Source: Bacteroidota bacterium
Lineage (GTDB): Bacteria > Bacteroidota > Bacteroidia > Flavobacteriales > Weeksellaceae
DNA: 64,000 nucleotides
Direction: 5' to 3'
NCBI GenBank assembly: GCA_023387375.1
Contig: JAEWIE010000019.1
Location: 62,001-126,000, forward strand
In this document: positions 17,861 to 25,770 of the stretch, in pieces
How positions within the stretch are numbered: position 1 is the first letter of the stretch
Layout: each line of letters begins with the position of its first letter
The notes under the pieces: generated by a model
Told to the model about the DNA's origin: nothing
Seen by the model: the letters and a program-made list of their open reading frames with translations, nothing else
The model's database searches: none
Made by a program: the position numbers and the translations under genes

Positions 17861-18898
17861 TCAAAAATCGAACCTTTCTAATTTTACTTCAGGAGATATC
17901 GGAATCTCTTTATCAATGTGCTCAAATAGCTGTTTGGCATAGAAATTACCATTTAAAACTCCACGCGCTCCTAGACCATTGAGTACAAACAAATTTTCAT
18001 AGTCTTTGTGTCTTCCCACAATAGGTCTACGGTCTTTTACGGTAGGACGAAATCCAAAATGGGGTTCTAGAGAATCCATTGAGCCTTTATAAAATTCCGT
18101 AAGTCCTACCTGTAGCTGTGCAATCGCACTTGGATCCACTTCCAGGCTCTCAGAATGCCGATCGTAAGTACCTCCATAATAATAGCAGTTGGTCGCGATA
18201 GGGAATAAAAAATGCTTCTTTTTTACAATCCCTGGAAGGGACTTTAGATCTTTCAGCTTTACATTGATTTGATGACCTTTGTTAGGATTGACAGGAATCT
18301 GCCTAAAATAAGGATTTTCTTTGACGCCCATCCCTTCTGCGAAAACGACATATTTGTAATGTACGTCCTGATAAGTATTTTCCTTTGGATTAAGTACATC
18401 ATAATCGAAGCGTTCCTCTCGAAGCGCTTTACTTGTTTGCAACATAGCTTTTAAATCTGAAAAAAACGCCTCCACATCAATGCGTCCTGAATGCTTGACC
18501 TTTCCCACTCCAAAAGGATTCAATAGCCCCTCGAGCTTCCCCAACTCCGAACTTAAAAAGGGGGCAAGAAGTGGATCTTGCGCTTTTTTCTCCCATAACT
18601 CTCGTTCATTCTGATCATGAAAAATCCGCGAAATAGGCTCGTCCACAAAGTAATTGACTCCTGTATACATTTCCATTTCCTTTAGAGTTTCATGAAGTGA
18701 GTCAATTTGCTCCATCGCCCGATCAAAGGTGGTAAACTTTTTCAGTACGACCGGATTCACCACTCCAGCAGAAATATGAGAAGCACTTTTTTTACCCTCT
18801 GAAAAGAGCAAAAAAGTTTTCTTATTTTTCAAAAGTTGATGCGCAAAAAATATGGCACCATATCCATCTCCTACAATTAAATACTCGATATCTTTCAT
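17861..18898 (-). CDS. FAD-dependent oxidoreductase (DAO-like)
   Basis: A 345-residue protein with an N-terminal Rossmann FAD motif slightly divergent from consensus ('EYLIVGDGYGAIFFAHQLL', residues ~5-23), a substrate domain in the middle, and a C-terminal FAD segment 'NLFVLNGLGARGVLNGNFYA' near residue 310. 'RPTVKDRRPIVGRH' is typical of D-amino-acid-oxidase/glycine-oxidase-like enzymes. Substrate not identified. Co-transcribed with the downstream DHA2 exporter (12-bp gap). Confidence 0.85.
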   Translation of the reverse strand: MKDIEYLIVGDGYGAIFFAHQLLKNKKTFLLFSEGKKSASHISAGVVNPVVLKKFTTFDRAMEQIDSLHETLKEMEMYTGVNYFVDEPISRIFHDQNERELWEKKAQDPLLAPFLSSELGKLEGLLNPFGVGKVKHSGRIDVEAFFSDLKAMLQTSKALREERFDYDVLNPKENTYQDVHYKYVVFAEGMGVKENPYFRQIPVNPNKGHQINVKLKDLKSLPGIVKKKHFLFPIATNCYYYGGTYDRHSESLEVDPSAIAQLQVGLTEFYKGSMDSLEPHFGFRPTVKDRRPIVGRHKDYENLFVLNGLGARGVLNGNFYAKQLFEHIDKEIPISPEVKLERFDF

Positions 18899-18961
18899 AA
18901 GGATTCTAAAATTTAAAAGCTTTTGTAACCAGCAGCTTCCTGCGCTTTTTCATGAAAATAC

Positions 18962-18990
18962 AAAAAGCCACTCAAACGGAGTGGCCTTTT
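18962..18990 (-). terminator. Intrinsic terminator of the glmS operon
   Basis: Stem GCCACTC / GAGTGGC (18967-18973, 18979-18985). T runs flank it on both strands, so it may act in both directions; the upstream minus-strand operon ending in glmS is the obvious user. Confidence 0.78.
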
Positions 18991-19035
18991 TCAAAATAGT
19001 TTGCTTTTGAAAAGCGAACGTAAAAAAAATAGTCT

Positions 19036-20889
19036 TTATTCTACCGTTACAGATTTGGCTAAGTTTCGGGGTTGATCCACGTTTGCACCACGATAAACCG
19101 CCACATAATACGATAGGAGCTGAAGAGGTACCGCTGCCACAATTGGAGAGAAACATTCCGAAGTTTCCGGAATTTCAATCACATGGTCTGCAACGCTTGC
19201 CACTTGTTCATCGCCTTTGTTAACCACCGCAATTACTTGTCCTTTTCTAGCTTTGATTTCTTGTACGTTACTTACAATCTTGTCATAATGCCCTTTCTTA
19301 GGTGCAATAATAACAATCGGCATATTCTCGTCAATGAGGGCAATCGGACCGTGCTTCATTTCCGCAGCAGGATATCCCTCTGCATGGATGTAAGAAATCT
19401 CTTTTAATTTAAGAGCTCCCTCTAATGCGGAAGGATAATTGTACCCACGACCTAGATACAGAAAGTTGGTTGCATCCACATAATTCTTCGATATTTCTTT
19501 TACATGTTCATGCGTAAGTTCAAGAACTTCTTCAATTTTCTTAGGAATTTGTTCTAGTTCCGTAATAAGTCTCATGAACTCTTGATTGCTTAAGTTTCCG
19601 TTATGCTTTCCTAATTTAAGTGCAATTAAGGAAAGTACAGTAAGTTGAGCTGTAAAGGCTTTCGTGGAAGCTACTCCAATCTCTGGACCCGCATGCGTAT
19701 ATGAACCTGCATCTGTAATTCTCGCAATGGACGAATCCACTACATTACAAATTCCATAGATGAACGCCCCTTTTTCTTTTGCAAGTTTTAAAGCCGCCAT
19801 CGTGTCAGCCGTTTCTCCTGATTGTGAAATTGCGATTACGACATCTTTTTCGGTAAGGATTGGATTTCTGTAACGGAATTCTGAAGCATATTCTACCTCT
19901 ACAGGAACGCGTGCAAACTCTTCAATTAGATACTCTCCAACCAGTCCTGCATGCCATGAAGTACCACAAGCAATAATGATAATTCGGTTGGCATTGTTAA
20001 AGCGTTCTACGTGATCCCAGACACCAGCCATTTTAATAATTCCTTCATCTACAAGTAGACGCCCTCTCATGGTATCTTGTATGGATTTAGGCTGTTCAAA
20101 AATTTCTTTCAGCATGAAATGCTCATAGCCTCCTTTTTCGATTTGCTCTAAACTTAATTTAAGTTCTTGAATTGCAGGATCAATAATAGAATTGTCTGCA
20201 ATACTTCTGATTTCTACTCCGTCTTCTAAAGAAATCGTGGCCATATGACCTTCTTCTAAATAGATAGCTTCTTTCGTAAATTCAATGAAAGGAGAGGCAT
20301 CGGAAGCAATAAAAAATTCTTTTTCTCCAAGTCCAATCGCTAGTGGAGAACCTAGTCTAGCCACGACAAGTAATCCCGGATAATCATCATGCATTACTGT
20401 AATTGCGTAGGCACCATATACTTCATTTAAAGCATAACGAACCGAAGTTGCAAAATCGAAATCCTTGTTAATATCCATGAAGTGCTGGATCAGATTCACA
20501 AGTACTTCTGTATCGGTTTCCGATTGGAAAGTAAATCCTTTTTCTGTTAGCATGGTACGAAGGGTATCGTAGTTTTCGATAATTCCGTTGTGAACCAGCG
20601 CTATTTTACCATTGTTGGAAATATGCGGATGCGAATTCCGATCGCTCGGTACCCCATGGGTTGCCCAGCGTGTATGCCCCATGCCTACATGCGCCTTTCC
20701 TTGCAAATCCGAAGAGATAGAAACTAAGTCATCTACTTTTCCTTTGGTTTTCGCAATGCTAAACTTTGTTCCATTCCCATCAAGTACAATTCCGGCACTG
20801 TCGTAACCTCTGTACTCTAATCGACGTAGACCGTTTATCACCACGTTATAGGCATCTTGAAAGCCTGTATATCCTACAATTCCACACAT
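19036..20889 (-). CDS. glmS: Glutamine--fructose-6-phosphate aminotransferase (isomerizing)
   Basis: A 617-residue GlmS making glucosamine-6-phosphate from fructose-6-phosphate and glutamine, the entry step of UDP-GlcNAc and cell-wall synthesis. The N-terminal glutaminase domain starts MCGIVGYTG with Cys2 as nucleophile after Met removal ('GHTRWATHG', 'SHPHISNNGKIALVHNGIIENY'). Two SIS domains follow (about 290-430 and 460-600; 'CGTSWHAGLVGEYLIEEFA', 'SQSGETADTMAALKLAK'). The C-terminus DQPRNLAKSVTVE is canonical. It is the last gene of a three-gene operon (GT5-like protein, DUF4270, glmS; gaps 18 and 9 bp). No glmS ribozyme was seen. Confidence 0.98.
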   Translation of the reverse strand: MCGIVGYTGFQDAYNVVINGLRRLEYRGYDSAGIVLDGNGTKFSIAKTKGKVDDLVSISSDLQGKAHVGMGHTRWATHGVPSDRNSHPHISNNGKIALVHNGIIENYDTLRTMLTEKGFTFQSETDTEVLVNLIQHFMDINKDFDFATSVRYALNEVYGAYAITVMHDDYPGLLVVARLGSPLAIGLGEKEFFIASDASPFIEFTKEAIYLEEGHMATISLEDGVEIRSIADNSIIDPAIQELKLSLEQIEKGGYEHFMLKEIFEQPKSIQDTMRGRLLVDEGIIKMAGVWDHVERFNNANRIIIIACGTSWHAGLVGEYLIEEFARVPVEVEYASEFRYRNPILTEKDVVIAISQSGETADTMAALKLAKEKGAFIYGICNVVDSSIARITDAGSYTHAGPEIGVASTKAFTAQLTVLSLIALKLGKHNGNLSNQEFMRLITELEQIPKKIEEVLELTHEHVKEISKNYVDATNFLYLGRGYNYPSALEGALKLKEISYIHAEGYPAAEMKHGPIALIDENMPIVIIAPKKGHYDKIVSNVQEIKARKGQVIAVVNKGDEQVASVADHVIEIPETSECFSPIVAAVPLQLLSYYVAVYRGANVDQPRNLAKSVTVE

Positions 20890-20898
20890 AATTATTAG

Positions 20899-22446
20899 TT
20901 ATTTTGTTGAGTAAATAATATTTAATTGAGCCCGTTTTGGACTAGAAGGATTGCTCCCCACAAGAACCACTCGGTAAGGTGTATAAGCCCTTGACGTAAA
21001 GCTTGGACCTAAAAGATTTCCATTTGAACTGTTAATTTCATAATCACCAATCGCTAAGGAAATGTCCTTCGCCTCTTCTGATTTTTCAATGATATCTTTC
21101 AAAGTCTGCGTAATGGTTAAGTCGTAATAAGCTGGATTTTTATCTAAATCCGTCCCTTTTACTAAGCTGAACAAAGTGCCTAAACCTGCAAAAGCATTCA
21201 TCTCTTTCATAAAAGTAGAGAGATCTGCCTTCCCTGTAGTAGGATTGTAATAACTGGCCGTAAACATAGTAGGTTTTGTTAGCTCATTACTCCAAGTGGC
21301 GACATCTGTATAGAGTCTTACCTTCGCTGAGAGAATATTGATTTTGTTTTCTTTGTAAAGTTCGCGAATTTGAGAAATACTTTCTGCGCTTAGTTTAATT
21401 CCCACATTTGCACCACCCATTCCTTGCGCATATAGAAGTGGATCTCCTGTTTGTACGTTAGGCGCGGCTGTTCCATTGTATATTAGTGACGGCGTTCCTG
21501 TTCGGTCGGTTTCAATTAGGTTAAACCTTGCATTTTCGGTACCCAAAGAGAGTGGAAAAGTGGCTTTGCGACGCTCTGTTTTCCCATCTGTGGTAACTTC
21601 GTTACTGTAATAAATAATGATCTGCGTATCCCCCGGAGTGATGTTCATTATAAACCCGTTGGATTCCGTAACGGATAACTTTACACCTCTAAAATAACGA
21701 ATGAAGTGGGATGCATCTGATAGTTCAGGCTGACCTTGCTTTGCGAAAATTTTATTTGCAAAAAAAGTTTTGTCTAACGGCACACGAATTCTTGCTTCTC
21801 GTTTGTAGAGTGCCGTACCGTCTTCGTCTTTGGTTACATCAATTGCACTAACTGTACTTTTAATGGTCTTGGAGCCAAGAAAGGCGCCGGTACCCACCAC
21901 TTTTTTAGAAGAAACCTTGTCCGATCTTGATCCTAAAAAGTCAGTAACTTCATGAACATTTAAAGTCATGGTAGCTGTTTCGTTCCCATAAAGTCGGATC
22001 GGATACGTAGAAACAACACGTTTGGCCTTCACATTTCCGTCTGGGAAAATATAATCTTCGTCAGTGGTTGTCTTTACAGAATCCACAGGAAATACAGGAC
22101 GAACCTCAAGAACGACGGAATCAATAGCTGCATTGGTACCAAAACTAGGATTGTAATTCGAAAGTCTTGCCTGGGTCACATAACTAGATCGCTGCATACC
22201 GAATTGTCCTTCCTTAAAAACCCCAAGTGTTGCACTTGAGATGCGGGTCGCATCAGTTCTGATCGAATCTTCATTGCTAATATTGTATGCGATTACGTCA
22301 AAAGACTTTGTAATTCCTTTGGCTGCTGTATCGTCAAAAAATTGCGAGCCTAAATCATCGGGTTCGGCTTCACAGCTATACAGTAAAAAACTTCCGGATA
22401 AAAATAATACAGAAGTTTTTAAGATACTCTTAATCGTTTCAGTCAT
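20899..22446 (-). CDS. DUF4270 family outer-membrane-type lipoprotein
   Basis: A 515-residue lipoprotein: signal peptide with lipobox 'FLLYSC' (Cys at about residue 25), then the DUF4270 region with 'DDLGSQFFDDT' and 'LGVFKEGQFGMQRSSYVTQARLS'. DUF4270 proteins are widespread in Bacteroidota and of unknown function; the sequence is beta-rich and presumably sits at the outer membrane. It lies between the GT5-like gene and glmS in one operon, an arrangement I know from other Flavobacteriales, hinting at a link with sugar or cell-envelope metabolism. Confidence 0.9.
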   Translation of the reverse strand: MTETIKSILKTSVLFLSGSFLLYSCEAEPDDLGSQFFDDTAAKGITKSFDVIAYNISNEDSIRTDATRISSATLGVFKEGQFGMQRSSYVTQARLSNYNPSFGTNAAIDSVVLEVRPVFPVDSVKTTTDEDYIFPDGNVKAKRVVSTYPIRLYGNETATMTLNVHEVTDFLGSRSDKVSSKKVVGTGAFLGSKTIKSTVSAIDVTKDEDGTALYKREARIRVPLDKTFFANKIFAKQGQPELSDASHFIRYFRGVKLSVTESNGFIMNITPGDTQIIIYYSNEVTTDGKTERRKATFPLSLGTENARFNLIETDRTGTPSLIYNGTAAPNVQTGDPLLYAQGMGGANVGIKLSAESISQIRELYKENKINILSAKVRLYTDVATWSNELTKPTMFTASYYNPTTGKADLSTFMKEMNAFAGLGTLFSLVKGTDLDKNPAYYDLTITQTLKDIIEKSEEAKDISLAIGDYEINSSNGNLLGPSFTSRAYTPYRVVLVGSNPSSPKRAQLNIIYSTK

Positions 22447-22464
22447 TTAATAAATTCAAATATT

Positions 22465-23235
22465 TTAATATACTTTTTCAATAGATTCGGCTTCTACAAA
22501 ATCAGCCTTACTGGAATCTGTGGCTTGGTAGGCTTTGTCTAAATCGCCTTCCAAAAATTCATCTCCTTTAACGACGACATCAGCAAAATCCATGCTATCT
22601 AACACAAAGTTTTGACTCGTCGGCTCACTTACCACCGATAAATCTTGGATTTTATCGAATTCCAGTACTTCTTTGATGGAAGAATTTAAGTCTAAAACTT
22701 CTTCGTTGTAGATTGAAATGACAATTTTAGTGTCCTTAAAATAGTAATCGTCTTTGTAATAGTTTTTCAAATAAATTGGAATTAAAGAGGACATCCAACC
22801 GTTAATATGGATTACATCGGGAACCCAGTTGAGTTTTTTAATGGTTTCAATTACTCCTCTTGCAAAGAATACAGCACGTTCTCCATTGTCGTCAAAGGGA
22901 ACCCCTTCTTCCGAGCTGTAAAGTTGCTTTCTCTTGAAGTACTCGTCGTTATCAATAAAATAAACCTGAAGTCTCTCTCCTGGCAAAGAAGCTACCTTGA
23001 TAATGAGTGGCTGGTCAAGATCGTTAATGATTACATTCATTCCTGACAAGCGAATGACTTCATGCAATTGGAATTTCCTTTCACTGATTTGTCCAAAGCG
23101 TGGCATGAATACTCTTACATCATGTCCCTCCTGGTGCATTTTCAGCGCCATTTTGCTTACGGTAGCCGCCATATTGCTATCCTCTTGATAAGGAAACATC
23201 TCGGTGGTCACGTATAAAATTTTCTGATTCGGCAT
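22465..23235 (-). CDS. Glycogen/starch synthase-like protein, N-terminal GT5 domain only
   Basis: A 256-residue protein resembling only the N-terminal half of bacterial glycogen synthase (GT5, normally ~480 residues): 'ILYVTTEMFPYQEDSNMAA', 'GHDVRVFMPRFGQISERK', 'GERAVFFARGVIETIKKLNW', 'PDVIHINGWMSSLIPIYLK'. The KxGG ADP-glucose loop that follows 'EMFP' in real synthases is replaced by QEDSN, and the whole C-terminal nucleotide-binding domain is missing. The reading frame is intact with a normal stop. Catalysis as a glycogen synthase is therefore unlikely; a binding or regulatory role is possible. First gene of the operon with DUF4270 and glmS, divergent from panC. Confidence 0.85.
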   Translation of the reverse strand: MPNQKILYVTTEMFPYQEDSNMAATVSKMALKMHQEGHDVRVFMPRFGQISERKFQLHEVIRLSGMNVIINDLDQPLIIKVASLPGERLQVYFIDNDEYFKRKQLYSSEEGVPFDDNGERAVFFARGVIETIKKLNWVPDVIHINGWMSSLIPIYLKNYYKDDYYFKDTKIVISIYNEEVLDLNSSIKEVLEFDKIQDLSVVSEPTSQNFVLDSMDFADVVVKGDEFLEGDLDKAYQATDSSKADFVEAESIEKVY

Positions 23236-23273
23236 AATTTCTTTCTCTTCTCTTTATGAACTATAGTGTAGTG

Positions 23274-23281
23274 CAAAATTA
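23274..23281 (-). promoter_or_regulatory. Probable -7 element of the GT5-like/DUF4270/glmS operon
   Basis: Reads TAATTTTG on the minus strand, matching TAnnTTTG, 38 bp before the start codon. A matching -33 element is not evident. Confidence 0.5.
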
Positions 23282-23354
23282 CAAAAATTTAAACGAAGTC
23301 TTAGATATTAACATTATTTATGATACTCCCCTAAACAAATGTAATAATAGAGAT

Positions 23355-23384
23355 TTTGGCACTTCCTTTTTTTTTCTATTTTTG
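23355..23384 (+). promoter_or_regulatory. Promoter of panC
   Basis: TTTG (23355-23358), an 18-bp spacer, then TATTTTTG (23377-23384). It gives a short leader before the ATG at 23408 and also argues against the upstream TTG codon at 23387 as start. Confidence 0.7.
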
Positions 23385-23407
23385 CTTTGAAACAATACAA
23401 AATTCTA

Positions 23408-24256
23408 ATGGAAATACTTCGAAGCAAATCCGCTCTTCGTGCGTACATTGAACGGAATAAAGAAATGGGCAAACACATTGGGTTCGCGCCTACTATGGGG
23501 GCTCTGCACGAGGGTCATATGTCTCTTTTTAAGGCGGCTCGAGAAGAAAATGATTTGGTAGTAGGTTCCATTTTTGTAAATCCAACGCAATTCAACAATC
23601 CAAAAGACTTAGAAACCTATCCAAGAACAGTAGATGTCGATCTTGCACTTTTGGAACGTAGCGGAAATGTAGATGCTGTGTATCTACCCAAAGTAACGGA
23701 TCTTTATCCCGATGGACTGAAAAGCAATTCGTATGATTTCGATGGACTTGAAAATAAAATGGAAGGCGAATTTAGACCGGGTCATTTCAATGGCGTAGGC
23801 ACCGTGGTCGAATTGCTTTTCTCACAAGTAAAACCCAATCGCGCCTATTTTGGAGAAAAAGATTACCAACAACTAGCCATTATTCGTAAACTAGTCGAAA
23901 AGAAGAATTTGCCTATCCAAATCAAGGCAGTTCCGATATTAAGAGAAAAAAGTGGACTTGCCATGAGTTCTCGCAATGAGCGATTGTCCAGGGAAGATCG
24001 GAATGCAGCAAAACTCCTCAATGAAACCTTAGTAAAAGTAGACCATTGGTTTCGAGTGGTGTCTATCGAGGAAATAAATGAGCGCGTCGAAGAGATCTTC
24101 AAAAAAGCGAAGGGTTTTGATTTGGAATACTTCCAAATTGCGGACGAAGAAACTCTAGAACCAACCGATTTCTTCTACAAAGATAGATCTTATAGAGCCT
24201 TTATTGCTGTGAATCTCGGAAATGTGCGCCTAATTGACAACATGCACCTCGCCTAA
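23408..24256 (+). CDS. panC: Pantoate--beta-alanine ligase (pantothenate synthetase)
   Basis: A 282-residue enzyme joining pantoate and beta-alanine with ATP, the last step of pantothenate (vitamin B5) synthesis in the cytoplasm. Landmarks: 'GFAPTMGALHEGHMSLFKAA' with the HIGH-like HEGH motif, 'VGSIFVNPTQFN', 'YFGEKDYQQLAIIRK' and 'MSSRNERLSREDR' (KMSKS-equivalent). The start is the ATG at MEILRSK; an in-frame TTG 21 bp earlier lies right at the promoter. panD, panB and panE are not in the window. An intrinsic terminator follows. Confidence 0.97.
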   Translation: MEILRSKSALRAYIERNKEMGKHIGFAPTMGALHEGHMSLFKAAREENDLVVGSIFVNPTQFNNPKDLETYPRTVDVDLALLERSGNVDAVYLPKVTDLYPDGLKSNSYDFDGLENKMEGEFRPGHFNGVGTVVELLFSQVKPNRAYFGEKDYQQLAIIRKLVEKKNLPIQIKAVPILREKSGLAMSSRNERLSREDRNAAKLLNETLVKVDHWFRVVSIEEINERVEEIFKKAKGFDLEYFQIADEETLEPTDFFYKDRSYRAFIAVNLGNVRLIDNMHLA

Positions 24257-24281
24257 GCGATCTCTACTCTTCTAGAAACAT

Positions 24282-24314
24282 CAAAAGCCTTCCAAACGGA
24301 AGGCTTTTGAACAC
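24282..24314 (+). terminator. Intrinsic terminator after panC
   Basis: Perfect 12-bp stem CAAAAGCCTTCC / GGAAGGCTTTTG with loop AAAC. The T tract is short and lies in the stem. Confidence 0.75.
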
Positions 24315-24365
24315 CAAATCACAAAATATTAATATGAAAAAAATTCACTTTAACAGTAAATTTCG

Positions 24366-24438
24366 TGACCTGGCTGGGATTCGAACCCAGGACCCATACA
24401 TTAAAAGTGTATTGCTCTACCAGCTGAGCTACCAGGTC
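24366..24438 (-). tRNA. tRNA-Lys (anticodon TTT), copy 1
   Basis: A 73-nt cloverleaf on the minus strand: acceptor GACCTGG / CCAGGTC plus discriminator A, D-arm 'GCTCAGCTGGTAGAGC', anticodon loop CTTTTAA with TTT, T-arm 'CTGGGTTCGAATCCCAG'. CCA is not encoded. Identical in sequence to the copy at 24608. Confidence 0.97.
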
Positions 24439-24487
24439 TTTCGAAAACAGCTTTAAAAAGACAGTTTTCAAAAGTGATTAGTCTGTG

Positions 24488-24570
24488 TGCCTGCGACTGG
24501 ACTCGAACCAGCACATCCATAGGAAACCACCCCCTCAAGATGGCGTGTCTACCAATTTCACCACACAGGC
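24488..24570 (-). tRNA. tRNA-Leu (anticodon GAG)
   Basis: An 83-nt class II tRNA on the minus strand: acceptor GCCTGTG / CGCAGGC, anticodon stem CCATC / GGTGG with loop TTGAGGG (GAG, reads CUC/CUU), a long variable arm, T-arm 'CTGGTTCGAGTCCAG', discriminator A. CCA is not encoded. Confidence 0.95.
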
Positions 24571-24607
24571 AAAAAAAAACCCGTTAATATCACGGTATTT
24601 TTCGAAG

Positions 24608-24680
24608 TGACCTGGCTGGGATTCGAACCCAGGACCCATACATTAAAAGTGTATTGCTCTACCAGCTGAGCTACCAGGTC
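24608..24680 (-). tRNA. tRNA-Lys (anticodon TTT), copy 2
   Basis: Same 73-nt sequence as the Lys tRNA at 24366, first in the three-tRNA transcription unit Lys-Leu-Lys on the minus strand. Confidence 0.97.
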
Positions 24681-24722
24681 GGCCACTTGTACAAACAGAT
24701 ATTTGTCTGTTAAAAAGTGGTG

Positions 24723-24752
24723 CAAAGATAGGACTTTTTTTAAAAACTCAAA
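24723..24752 (-). promoter_or_regulatory. Promoter of the Lys-Leu-Lys tRNA operon
   Basis: On the minus strand TTTG (24749-24752), an 18-bp spacer and TATCTTTG (24723-24730). The first tRNA begins about 36 nt after the expected transcription start. Confidence 0.7.
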
Positions 24753-24783
24753 ATTTTTTAAGACATTTGTATAAAATAAAAAC

Positions 24784-25305
24784 ATGATTATTTCACTAGC
24801 CGGATACATGGGGAGCGGCAAATCACACGTTTCCAAATTATTGAGTGCAAAAACCGGTTTTTCACTGGTCGATCTTGACAATGAGATTAGTTTAAGTCAG
24901 GGCATGAGCGTTCCTGAAATCTTTGACAAGAAGGGTGAAATCTACTTTCGAAAACAAGAAAGACTTGCATTAGAATCTTTATTGAACGAACAAAAAAAAC
25001 CTTTAGTTTTAAGTTTAGGTGGAGGAACTCCTGCCTATTATGATAATATGAAACTGATTCGTGAAAAAACAAGAAGCTTTTTTTTACAGGCCAGTATCAC
25101 GACCCTGTGCGAAAGACTTGTTCGGGCTCAAAACAAACGTCCCATTGTAGCTCGAATACCCAAAGAAGAGCTTCCTGAATTCATCGCCAAGCATCTTTTT
25201 GAACGAAATGCCTTTTATTCACAGTGCGAATTCACGGTGAACACCAACGCAAAAGACCCCGAAGAAGTCACAAACCAAATCCTCAGTCATCTAGATCTTC
25301 TTTAA
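24784..25305 (+). CDS. aroK: Shikimate kinase
   Basis: A 173-residue P-loop kinase phosphorylating shikimate at the 3-hydroxyl in chorismate synthesis. Walker A is GYMGSGKS at residues 7-14; 'LVDLDNEIS' holds the shikimate/Mg Asp residues, 'IYFRKQERLALESLL' the conserved Arg, 'LSLGGGTP' the GGG substrate motif, and 'RPIVA' begins the LID region. Its 3' end overlaps the end of the convergent S4-domain gene by 23 bp. Other aro genes are absent here. Confidence 0.96.
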   Translation: MIISLAGYMGSGKSHVSKLLSAKTGFSLVDLDNEISLSQGMSVPEIFDKKGEIYFRKQERLALESLLNEQKKPLVLSLGGGTPAYYDNMKLIREKTRSFFLQASITTLCERLVRAQNKRPIVARIPKEELPEFIAKHLFERNAFYSQCEFTVNTNAKDPEEVTNQILSHLDLL

Positions 25306-25732
25306 AAAAATCTTGCCAATACTCCTGCTCGCTTAACTCTGAAGAATTATCACTTGTATTACTGGGTTCTAAAGAAGTGAAGTCTTCAATCTCACGCCTA
25401 TCTTTCTTGGTAGGTCGACCTTCGCCACGGGCCCTGTAATAACTCTGTTCCATTTTTCGTAGTTGCAATTGGTCATATTGCTCCTGCGGCGTTCTATCCT
25501 GTACATAGGCTGCTACTAATTTTGCCCCTACTCGACTTTTAGGAAGATCTAGTACCTTAATCTGATACTCAATTTGATTCTTCTTCACTCTTATCAGATC
25601 ACCAATTTTCACCTCTTTAGAGGATTTAACCACATGATCTCCAATTGATACTCTGCTTTTTTTGATTTCCTCAGCGGCAATCGATCTCGTTTTATAGAAT
25701 CTCACACTCCAAAGGAATTTATCTATTCGCAT
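25283..25732 (-). CDS. S4-domain RNA-binding protein (Hsp15-like)
   Basis: A 149-residue protein opening with an S4 RNA-binding domain (MRIDKFLWSVRFYKTRS, 'AAEEIKKSRVSIGDHVVKSS', 'IGDLIRVKKNQIEYQIKVLD'), as in Hsp15/YrfH, which rescues stalled 50S subunits with nascent peptide. The acidic, Ser-rich tail is lineage-specific. The start was set at MRIDKFLW because the S4 domain begins there and eight more upstream residues would run into the divergent promoter. It overlaps aroK tail to tail and shares a very short intergenic region with the FKBP-like gene. Confidence 0.9.
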   Translation of the reverse strand: MRIDKFLWSVRFYKTRSIAAEEIKKSRVSIGDHVVKSSKEVKIGDLIRVKKNQIEYQIKVLDLPKSRVGAKLVAAYVQDRTPQEQYDQLQLRKMEQSYYRARGEGRPTKKDRREIEDFTSLEPSNTSDNSSELSEQEYWQDFFKEDLDD

Positions 25733-25740
25733 ATTTTTTA

Positions 25741-25748
25741 TACTTTTG
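25741..25748 (+). promoter_or_regulatory. -7 element of the FKBP-like lipoprotein gene
   Basis: TACTTTTG matches TAnnTTTG, 22 bp before the ATG at 25771. It lies 5 bp from an oppositely oriented -7 element. Confidence 0.55.
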
Positions 25749-25753
25749 CGTAT

Positions 25754-25761
25754 CAAAATTA
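25754..25761 (-). promoter_or_regulatory. -7 element of the S4-domain protein gene
   Basis: Reads TAATTTTG on the minus strand, 21 bp before the start codon at 25732. It overlaps the opposing promoter region, so the two units probably compete for polymerase. Confidence 0.55.
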
Positions 25762-25770
25762 AGAAATTAA

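Noticed and set aside
18962..18990. Hairpin near glmS as an operator
   Set aside because: The GC-rich stem with flanking T runs is a standard terminator.
20890..20898. glmS ribozyme or riboswitch upstream of glmS
   Set aside because: Only 9 bp separate DUF4270 and glmS and no ribozyme-like structure is possible there.
24558..24881. Minus-strand frame of 107 codons across the tRNA region
   Set aside because: It runs through a tRNA-Lys gene, the tRNA promoter and the start of aroK; it is not a credible protein.
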